A stretch of 12,717 nt of DNA, from assembly GCF_031732815.1 (NCBI RefSeq), contig NZ_JAVMKF010000307.1, forward strand, positions 1-12,717, given 5' to 3'. Shown in pieces: positions 7,155-12,717 of this stretch. The notes beneath the pieces are model-generated. The model made no database searches, was not told the origin of the DNA, and saw only the letters and a program-made list of their open reading frames with translations. The position numbers were made by a program, and so were the translations under genes. Numbering within the stretch: position 1 is the first letter of the stretch; each line of letters starts with the position of its first letter. This stretch comes from Accumulibacter sp031732815 (GTDB lineage: Bacteria > Pseudomonadota > Gammaproteobacteria > Burkholderiales > Rhodocyclaceae).

Positions 7155-7582
7155 TTGAAGAGCATAATCGACTGGTGGCGAATGCCGAAAACGATACGAA
7201 CACGCATGACCGTCGTTCGCGGAGACACTTCGCGAGGGCAGCGCAGAGCGCCGCTGATCGCGCTTGAGCTGTAGCAGCGGGCGTAGTTGGTGAGGCAGTG
7301 CAAGGGCCGGGCGGATGAGGGGATCGGGGATCGCCGCTAGCCGAGCGTTGCGGGGATTCGTGGGGATCGACACACAGGCGACCCCCAAGGGGCGAATGAT
7401 CCGCAAGGACCATGATCGCTGACACGACGATCCTCGCCGGACTGCGGTCGGCGACGAGCCAAGCGAAGACCCGCGATCGGGAGCTGCGGCAGACGAAAGC
7501 GGGCAAGGCTGGCACTTGTACTCCCACGAACGCTGACCCAGCGCCTGACAAAATTGCACGCGGCGGGGTGTGTCCTCAATGC

Positions 7583-7669
7583 AGAGAGCCAGACGATAGC
7601 GCAAGCGAGTTGAACGAACGACAGGAAGGACTCGGCAAGCTTGTCGTAGCGCATGGGTATGCGTCTGAA
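7583..7669 (-). mobile_element. IS5-family transposase C-terminal remnant
   Basis: On the minus strand this segment reads FRRIPMRYDKLAESF followed by LSFVQLACAIVWLS. That is the conserved C-terminal end of IS5-family (IS427-like) DDE transposases, normally '(L)k.FRRi..RYdKla..fl.f..la...iwl'. No N-terminal or catalytic-core sequence is found upstream on that strand, and the frame runs on past the expected stop. I see no certain terminal inverted repeat. This is a short scar of an old insertion, recognised by pattern only. Confidence 0.55.
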
Positions 7670-7739
7670 TGGCCTGATGCGATTATTGTTAATGGCGGGG
7701 AGAAACCGCGGCAATCTGGCGCGGAAAAGCGCAGGTCAA

Positions 7740-7778
7740 CATGGCTGTAAGCGCGGAACTGCCGCGCTTACAGCCATG
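7740..7778. repeat. Perfect 17-bp inverted repeat with 5-base loop
   Basis: The arm CATGGCTGTAAGCGCGG (7740-7756) is repeated exactly in reverse complement at 7762-7778 around the loop AACTG. No T-run follows on either strand, so it does not look like an ordinary intrinsic terminator. It could be a REP-like or IS-end palindrome, or a cruciform or RNA hairpin. Confidence 0.85.
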
Positions 7779-7804
7779 CTCCAGCGTACCCGTCCCTCCG
7801 CCGC

Positions 7805-7844
7805 GTCAAGGGGTTGCTGCGCCGGGCTGGCGCCCGCCCTTGAC
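7805..7844. repeat. Nested inverted repeat
   Basis: The outer arms GTCAAGGG (7805-7812) and CCCTTGAC (7837-7844) are perfect complements. Inside them lies a second perfect stem CGGGC-TGGC-GCCCG (7823-7836), leaving a ten-base bulge on one side. There is no U-run. The role is unknown; it lies 27 bases after the 17-bp palindrome. Confidence 0.6.
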
Positions 7845-8142
7845 CCGGCTCCGGACCGGCAATTTTCGTGCCCGAATTTTCGGCTGCGTCAGATCTCGGC
7901 GGTTTTTGGCCGCGATTGACACCCTGTCGCACAATCAGAATATGACCATGTTGCGGCAAGTGTGGGCAGCCCCTTGCTGGGTCATTGCTGGGCAATACCG
8001 GCAATACCATAGGAGCGCCATAACCCCATAGAGCGTACGCCTGTTGGCTCAATTGAGTACGCGCCCCAGCACCGCGCACGTCGAGCCCGGGTGTCCTCGA
8101 ACCGAACGAGGGAATTTAACGCAAGTTTTGAGCTGACTGGGT

Positions 8143-8172
8143 CTTGAAATAATGTGCCACCGGCCCTATTAT
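8143..8172 (+). promoter_or_regulatory. groESL promoter, overlapping sigma32 and sigma70 patterns
   Basis: CTTGAAA (8143-8149), 14 bases, then CCCTATTA (8164-8171) fits the RpoH heat-shock consensus (CTTGAAA / CCCCATnT). The same DNA also offers TTGAAA, 17 bases, TATTAT (8144-8149 and 8167-8172), a good vegetative pair. The -10 region runs into the CIRCE operator, so HrcA binding would block either polymerase form. The assignment is by pattern. Confidence 0.75.
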
Positions 8173-8198
8173 TAGCACTCGTTAGCCGCGAGTGCTAA
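8172..8198 (+). promoter_or_regulatory. CIRCE operator (HrcA binding site)
   Basis: TTAGCACTC, nine bases, GAGTGCTAA: a perfect match to the CIRCE consensus. The symmetry extends three bases further on each side (TTA / TAA), giving 12-bp arms over 8169-8201. HrcA, whose activity depends on GroE, represses groESL through this site in the family. It overlaps the -10 region and lies 84 bases upstream of the groES start codon. Confidence 0.95.
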
Positions 8199-8282
8199 TA
8201 ACCCGGCATCGACAGCCTCTGCAGACCCTGCGGAGACCTTGCGCAAATTCGTTATGTGTCTGAAAAACCTAGGAGAGACTTT

Positions 8283-8573
8283 ATGAAGATTCGTCCGTTG
8301 CATGATCGCGTGATCGTCAAACGTCTGGAAGAAGAGCGCCGGACCGCTTCCGGTATCGTCATCCCGGATACCGCCGCCGAGAAACCCGACCAGGGTGAAG
8401 TTCGCGCCGTTGGCAATGGCAAGATCCTCGAAGACGGTAGCGTCCGCGCCCTCGCCGTCAAGGTCGGCGACCGCGTCCTGTTCGGCAAGTATGCCGGCCA
8501 GACCGTCAAGGTCGAAGGCGACGAACTGCTGGTCATGCGTGAAGAAGACATCATGGGTGTGATCGAGCCCTGA
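8283..8573 (+). CDS. groES: Co-chaperonin GroES (Hsp10)
   Basis: A 96-residue full-length GroES. It has the KIRPLHDRV start, the mobile loop around residues 17-31 with GIVIP (24-28) that docks on GroEL, and the GDRVLFGKYAG core. GroES forms the heptameric lid of the GroEL folding chamber in the cytosol. The ATG at 8283 is chosen because AGGAGAG lies just upstream and the protein begins as in homologues; an in-frame upstream extension (8256) is not supported. It is preceded by CIRCE and a heat-shock promoter and followed after 80 bases by groEL in the same transcript. A 6-bp hairpin overlaps the stop codon. Confidence 0.98.
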   Translation: MKIRPLHDRVIVKRLEEERRTASGIVIPDTAAEKPDQGEVRAVGNGKILEDGSVRALAVKVGDRVLFGKYAGQTVKVEGDELLVMREEDIMGVIEP

Positions 8574-8588
8574 GGCGCTCGACGCCTC
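8572..8588 (+). promoter_or_regulatory. Hairpin over the groES stop codon
   Basis: GAGGCG (8572-8577) and CGCCTC (8583-8588) form a perfect 6-bp stem with loop CTCGA, starting within the TGA stop. No U-run follows, so it is not a terminator. Intercistronic stem-loops in other groESL operons serve as mRNA processing sites; the same role here is inference. Confidence 0.4.
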
Positions 8589-8653
8589 CCGCTCGAACAC
8601 CCGGCATTTCCACGTTTTCCATCCAAACCAACAATCAATCAGGAGTTATCTCT

Positions 8654-10306
8654 ATGGCAGCAAAAGACGTCAAGTTTGGCGACAGCGCCCGTGCCCGCAT
8701 GGTCGAGGGTGTCAACATCCTCTCCGATGCGGTCAAGATCACCCTCGGTCCGAAAGGCCGCAACGTGGTTCTCGAACGCTCCTACGGCGCACCGACGGTG
8801 ACCAAGGACGGCGTTTCGGTCGCCAAGGAAATCGAACTGAAGGACAAGTTCGCCAACATGGGCGCGCAGATGCTCAAGGAAGTCGCTTCGAAGACCTCCG
8901 ACATCGCGGGTGACGGAACGACGACGGCCACCGTCCTTGCCCAGTCGATCGTTCGTGAAGGCATGAAGTACGTCGCCGCCGGTATGAATCCGATGGATCT
9001 CAAGCGCGGCATCGACAAGGCCGTCGTGGCCACCGTCGAAGAGCTGAAGAAGCTCTCCAAGCCCTGCTCGACGAGCAAGGAAATCGCCCAGGTCGGCGCC
9101 ATTTCGGCCAATGCCGACGAGGCGATCGGCGATATCATCGCGAAAGCGATGGACAAGGTCGGCAAGGAAGGCGTGATCACCGTCGAGGACGGCAAGTCGC
9201 TGAACAACGAACTCGACGTGGTCGAAGGGATGCAGTTCGACCGCGGCTATCTGAGCCCCTACTTCATCAACAACAACGACAAGCAGAACGCTATTCTCGA
9301 GAATCCCTTCGTGCTCATCTTCGACAAGAAGATCTCGAACATCCGCGACCTGCTGCCCGTGCTCGAGCAGGTGGCGAAGAACAGCCGTCCGCTGCTGATC
9401 GTGGCCGAAGACGTCGACGGCGAAGCGCTGGCGACGCTGGTGGTGAACAACATCCGCGGCATCCTGAAGACCTGCGCGGTCAAGGCGCCCGGCTTTGGTG
9501 ACCGGCGCAAGGCGATGCTGGAAGACATCGCCATCCTGACCGGCGGCCAGGTGATCGCTGAAGAAGTCGGTCTGACACTCGAAAAAGCGACGCTGAACGA
9601 CCTCGGTCAGGCCAAGCGCATCGAAGTCGGCAAGGAGAATACGACGATCATCGACGGAGCCGGTTCGAGCGCTGCGATCGAAGCGCGCGTCAAGCAAATC
9701 CGCGCCCAGATCGATACGGCGACGAGCGACTACGACAAGGAAAAGCTGCAGGAACGTGTCGCCAAGCTGGCCGGCGGCGTTGCGCTGATCAAGGTCGGTG
9801 CCGCGACGGAAGTGGAAATGAAGGAGAAGAAGGCGCGCGTCGAAGATGCGCTGCACGCTACCCGCGCGGCCGTCGAAGAAGGGATCGTCGCCGGTGGCGG
9901 TGTTGCGCTGTTGCGCGCGCGCGCCGGAATGGCCGGTCTGAAGGGCGACAACCACGACCAGGACGCCGGTATCAAGATCGTCCTGCGCGCGATGGAGCAG
10001 CCGCTGCGTGAAATCGTCGCCAACGCCGGCGACGAGCCTTCAGTGGTCGTCAACGCGGTGACCAACGGTACCGGCAACTACGGCTACAACGCGGCCACCG
10101 GCGAGTACGGCGATCTGGTCGAAATGGGTGTTCTCGATCCGACCAAGGTGACGCGTACGGCGCTGCAGAACGCCGCTTCGATCGCTGGCCTGATGCTCAC
10201 CACCGACTGCATGGTCGCCGAGCTGGCCGAGGAAAAGCCGCCGATGGGTCCTGGCGGAATGGGCGGTATGGGTGGCATGGGCGGCATGGGCGGCATGGAC
10301 ATGTAA
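8654..10306 (+). CDS. groEL: Chaperonin GroEL (Hsp60)
   Basis: A 550-residue full-length GroEL. The equatorial ATP-site motifs are present: LGPKGRNVVLE (31-41), the KDGVSVAKEI segment, and GDGTTTATVLA with catalytic D87. The apical and intermediate regions follow, including VEEGIVAGGGVALLRA. The protein ends in a glycine-methionine tail with five GGM units and DM. It forms the double-heptamer folding cage in the cytosol together with GroES. AGGAG lies eight bases before the ATG. It is cotranscribed with groES under HrcA/heat-shock control and followed by a strong hairpin terminator. Base use is moderate (about 62% GC in a 60-base sample), unlike the extreme GC of the cas genes. No sign of damage. 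Confidence 0.99.
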   Translation: MAAKDVKFGDSARARMVEGVNILSDAVKITLGPKGRNVVLERSYGAPTVTKDGVSVAKEIELKDKFANMGAQMLKEVASKTSDIAGDGTTTATVLAQSIVREGMKYVAAGMNPMDLKRGIDKAVVATVEELKKLSKPCSTSKEIAQVGAISANADEAIGDIIAKAMDKVGKEGVITVEDGKSLNNELDVVEGMQFDRGYLSPYFINNNDKQNAILENPFVLIFDKKISNIRDLLPVLEQVAKNSRPLLIVAEDVDGEALATLVVNNIRGILKTCAVKAPGFGDRRKAMLEDIAILTGGQVIAEEVGLTLEKATLNDLGQAKRIEVGKENTTIIDGAGSSAAIEARVKQIRAQIDTATSDYDKEKLQERVAKLAGGVALIKVGAATEVEMKEKKARVEDALHATRAAVEEGIVAGGGVALLRARAGMAGLKGDNHDQDAGIKIVLRAMEQPLREIVANAGDEPSVVVNAVTNGTGNYGYNAATGEYGDLVEMGVLDPTKVTRTALQNAASIAGLMLTTDCMVAELAEEKPPMGPGGMGGMGGMGGMGGMDM

Positions 10307-10320
10307 TCAACCGCCGGCGA

Positions 10321-10344
10321 GGCCGCAGCTCACCGCTTGCGGCC
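10321..10344 (+). other. Hairpin between groEL and the terminator
   Basis: GGCCGCA (10321-10327) and TGCGGCC (10338-10344) are exact complements with a ten-base loop. It sits 14 bases after the groEL stop and has no U-run. It may protect the 3' end of the transcript or help the terminator that follows. Confidence 0.4.
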
Positions 10345-10355
10345 CTCAGCCCAGC

Positions 10356-10390
10356 CAAAGAAAACCCCGCCGTCGCGGGGTTTTTCTTTG
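10356..10390 (+). terminator. Bidirectional intrinsic terminator between groEL and ppiD
   Basis: Stem ACCCCGC / GCGGGGT with loop CGTC, flanked by AAAGAAAA on the left and TTTTTCTTT on the right. Read on the plus strand it has a GC stem and a U-tract ending groESL. Read on the minus strand the A-rich left flank becomes a U-tract, so it can also end ppiD, which converges on it. Confidence 0.88.
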
Positions 10391-10524
10391 ACCTTGCGGC
10401 GCTGCTCCTGGCGTGCTCTTGCGTCGATTTTGCTGCACATCTTCCTGCTCGGGGAGATTGGCGCGGCAAAAACCGCCCGCTTCCACCAGCACAGACCGTT
10501 CGCGCCACCCGAACCAAGCGGCGA

Positions 10525-12575
10525 TCAGCGATCCTTGCTTTCCAGCACCGCCTTGTTGATGTCGATCTTGTAGCGCGTGCGCAAGCCGGCCAGGTAAGCA
10601 TGGAACTCCTCTTGACCCAGCAGAGCAGCGTGTTCACGACGCATGGCTTGCCGCCGCTGGTCGTCGGTGGTCTCAGAGTGACTGACCTTGATGAGCTTGT
10701 AGAGCGTGTAACCGCCGCCGCTGCTGGGGCTGCCGACGTATGCCGGCAGCTTGTTGGCGTCGCTGCGGAAGATCGCTTTCAGTGCCTCGGGCGGTACCTG
10801 ACGCGCGTCGTTCCGCCCAACGCTGCGCACGGTCGACCACGGCAGCTTGTCGTCACNNNNNNNNNNNNNNNNNNNNNNNNNNNNNNNNNNNNNNNNNNNN
10901 NNNNNNNNNNNNNNNNNNNNNNNNNNNNNNNNNNNNNNNNNNNNNNNNNNNNNNNNCGCGCGTCGTTCCGCCCAACGCTGCGCACGGTCGACCACGGCAG
11001 CTTGTCGTCACCCGCGCGCAACTCGGCGAGCCTGCTTTCGCCCGTCTTGCGCGCCAGGGCTGCCGATTCCTCGGCGCGCAGCGTGCTTTCGATCTCGCTC
11101 TTGACTTCAGCAAACGGCCGCAGGCTGGCCGGCCTGTGCTCGACGACACGCGCCGCCAGCAGGCGGTTCGGGGCAATCTCGACGGCTTCGGTGTTGCGCT
11201 TGTTCTTCAGTGAATCGTCGGCAAACAGCGCGGTCAGCAGCTTGGTATTGCCCAGCGGACCAAGCGCAGCGATCACCTCGGGGCTGGCATTGCGCGGCAA
11301 CCACGCCGATTGCTCGATCTTCAGCTTGAACTTGTCGGCTACCGGCTGCAGGCTGTCTGCCTGCTCATAGACCATGTTGCTGAACGACTCGGCAGCCTCG
11401 GCAAACTGCCGCGACGCCGCCTGCCGCTTCAGTTCGTCTTCGATTTCACCGCGCACTTCGTTCAACGCCCGCAGCTTGCCCGGCTTGACGCCCGTCAGAC
11501 GGATGATGTGGTAGCCGAAATCGGACTCGACGAGCTGCGAAATCTCGTTTTCGCGCAACGCAAAAGCGGCTTCCTCGAAAGGCTTGACCATCATCCCGCG
11601 AGCAAAGAAACCGAGGTCGCCACCCTTTTCGGCCGACCCCGGATCCTGCGAGTGCTGCCGGGCGATTTCGGCAAAGCGCTCCGGTGTCTTCTGCACTTCC
11701 TTCAGTACCTCTTCAGCTTTGGCTTTCGCTTTCGCCTTATCGCCGTCGCCGGTCAGCAGGATATGGCTGGCACGCCGCTCTTCAGCCTGCTGGTAGCGGT
11801 CCTTGTGTCCTTGATACCAGGCGCTCACGTCGCCCTCGCTGACGGCAGTCTGCGCGAGCAGCGAATCAAGCGAGAGAATCACATATTCGGCGCGTGCCTG
11901 CTCGGCCGTCTCGAAGCGTTTCGGATTCTCGTCGTAGACCTTCTGCACCGCCGCTGGATCGATTTTCACCTGCGCGGCGAATTGCTCCGCGCTGATCCGC
12001 CACTCGGCAATGTGCCGCTCTTCGCTTTGCAGGCGGAGCAGCGCGTCGCCGACTTCGCTGCCGACGATCGCCGTATCACCGATCGCGCCGATCAGTTGTT
12101 GCAGCGTCAGGTCCTGACGCAACTGCGCCTCGAACTGTGCCTGCGACATGCCCTGCGCCGCCAGCGCCGACTGATAGCGCGTCAGCGAAAACTGGCCGTT
12201 CTCCTGCAGCGCCGGGATGCGGCCGATCACCTCGCGCAGCATCTCGTCGCCGGTCACCAGACGGTTCTTCCCCGCCTCGAGCAGCAGCAGACGCTGGTCG
12301 ATCAGCGCTTCGAGGACAGCCATTCTGGCTTCGGGTGTATTCATCGCCTCCGGCCGGTAGTTGGCGCCGAGGAGCTGCCGCATCCGGTCCTGCTGAACGC
12401 GCCAGGCTTGGTCGAAATGCTGCAAGCTGATCTTCGAATCGCCGACGCTGGCGAGATCGCTCCCCGCCCCGACGTTACGCACGTACGAGTCGACCCCCCA
12501 GAATGCGAACGGCAACGTGATCAAGGCGAGAAATATCTGAACTGCTCTCTTGTTGTTGCGGACGGAGTCGAACAT
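10525..12575 (-). CDS. ppiD: Periplasmic folding chaperone / peptidyl-prolyl isomerase PpiD (interrupted by assembly gap)
   Basis: Order of parts: short cytoplasmic start, one transmembrane anchor (about 12-28, FLALITLPFAFWGV), a SurA-like chaperone region (about 35-200), one parvulin domain at about 268-363 (RASHILL, FAEIARQHSQDPGS, KGGDLGFFARG, FGYHIIRLTGV), and a C-terminal helical region. The family acts at the periplasmic face of the inner membrane on proteins leaving the Sec translocon. The ATG at 12575 is chosen because MFDSVRNNKRAVQ is the usual PpiD start; a longer in-frame start at 12665 would run into the tRNA. The 100-N gap shifts the frame, but deleting one 55-bp duplicate plus the gap (155 bases) leaves 1896 bases, 631 codons plus stop, close to the family length. 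The gene is therefore probably intact in the organism. It converges with groEL. Confidence 0.93.
10802..11011. other. Assembly gap (100 N) flanked by a 55-bp duplicate
   Basis: Bases 10857-10956 are all N. The 55 bases before it (10802-10856) are identical to the 55 bases after it (10957-11011). This is the mark of two contigs that overlap by a k-mer and were joined with a default-size gap, not of missing sequence. In the ppiD frame both copies encode DDKLPWSTVRSVGRNDA. Removing 155 bases restores the reading frame. Confidence 0.95.
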
Positions 12576-12633
12576 GTGCAGGCTCGCGATCTGATTCAGC
12601 GAAAAACGCAGCGGAAATGGGAAAAAGCGGAGC

Positions 12634-12652
12634 AAAAACGAACTTGCGTTCG
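12634..12652 (-). terminator. Possible weak terminator after tRNA-Asp
   Basis: On the minus strand, CGAAC-GCAA-GTTCG is followed immediately by TTTTT. The stem is only 5 bp with a four-base loop, so it is weak. It lies 13 bases beyond the tRNA 3' end and about 60 bases before ppiD, where it could end the tRNA transcript. Confidence 0.4.
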
Positions 12653-12665
12653 CCCTTTTCGGCAT

Positions 12666-12717
12666 TGGCGGAGTGGACGGGGCTCGAACCCGCGACCCCC
12701 GGCGTGACAGGCCGGTA
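12666..12717 (-). tRNA. tRNA-Asp (GTC), 3' part
   Basis: The minus strand gives the anticodon arm CCGGC-CTGTCAC-GCCGG with anticodon GTC (12706-12708 on the plus strand). A T-arm with GGTTCGAGCC follows, then the acceptor 3' strand ending in an encoded CCA at 12668-12666. The 5' acceptor strand and D-arm lie beyond the right edge. Bases 12575-12665 separate it from ppiD on the same strand. Confidence 0.93.

Larger units (their letters stand above)
7155..8142. other. Long gene-poor interval before groESL
   Basis: Nearly 1 kb without a gene I can support. Overlapping open frames occur on both strands but lack ribosome binding sites, domains or a consistent coding frame. The interval does hold an IS5-type transposase remnant (7583-7669, minus), a perfect 17-bp palindrome (7740-7778), a nested hairpin (7805-7844), and short tandem duplications: TTGCTGGG at 7974-7981 and 7985-7992, CAATACC at 7993-7999 and 8002-8008. 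It reads as decayed mobile-element DNA plus the groESL upstream region. Confidence 0.55.

Noticed and set aside
7035..7750. Several overlapping frames on both strands after the M50 gene
   Set aside because: They conflict with one another and with the IS5 remnant, have no start signals, and look like random frames in GC-rich spacer.
7974..8008. Short direct repeats resembling a mini CRISPR array
   Set aside because: Units are only 7-8 bases with 2-3 base gaps; no repeat-spacer architecture.
8639..9955. 438-codon minus-strand frame inside groEL
   Set aside because: Classic antisense frame of groEL with low-information composition and no ribosome binding site.
10253..10303. Tandem 9-base repeats at the 3' end of groEL
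   Set aside because: They encode the normal GGM tail of GroEL, so they are not a separate repeat element.
11310..12707. 465-codon plus-strand frame opposite ppiD
   Set aside because: Antisense of ppiD, ending inside the tRNA gene; no motifs.

Overview
The window looks like betaproteobacterial chromosome, most likely Rhodocyclales-like; that lineage call is an inference. The supporting signs are a groESL operon with a CIRCE operator overlapping a sigma32/sigma70-type promoter, GroEL and GroES sequences of betaproteobacterial type, and a tRNA-Asp directly upstream of ppiD, an order I recall from betaproteobacterial clpX-lon-hupB-tRNA-ppiD neighbourhoods. A run of 100 N at 10857-10956 shows that this is a draft scaffold.

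Left part (1-2318, minus strand, very GC-rich): the start of a type III-B CRISPR-Cas operon read leftwards, cas6, cmr1, cmr2/cas10. Only 37 residues of Cmr2 lie inside the window. There is no repeat-spacer array and no cas1/cas2 here. Directly behind cas6 (about 2574-3996) lies a decayed IS21-family element: istA without its 5' end and with two frameshifts, followed by an istB stub.

Middle part (4539-7154, plus strand, visibly lower GC): four tightly packed genes with overlapping ends. They encode a DUF2167 exported, membrane-anchored protein, an unrecognised 243-residue membrane protein, a small membrane-anchored J-domain protein, and an M50 site-2-type intramembrane protease. The arrangement implies co-translation and a joint envelope function. 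This is the best candidate in the window for a poorly described system. It is flanked by two gene-poor stretches (3997-4538 and 7155-8142). The second contains an IS5-type transposase remnant, a perfect 17-bp palindrome and a nested hairpin.

Right part (8143-12717): core housekeeping genes. groES and groEL (plus) are followed by a strong terminator that also suits ppiD (minus), which converges on it. ppiD is interrupted by the assembly gap. The gap is flanked by an identical 55-bp sequence on both sides, and collapsing it restores one open 631-codon gene. The 3' part of a tRNA-Asp(GTC) gene is cut by the right edge.

Overall, an accessory segment (CRISPR-Cas, IS debris, lower-GC membrane cassette) abuts a conserved chaperone/protein-folding segment.
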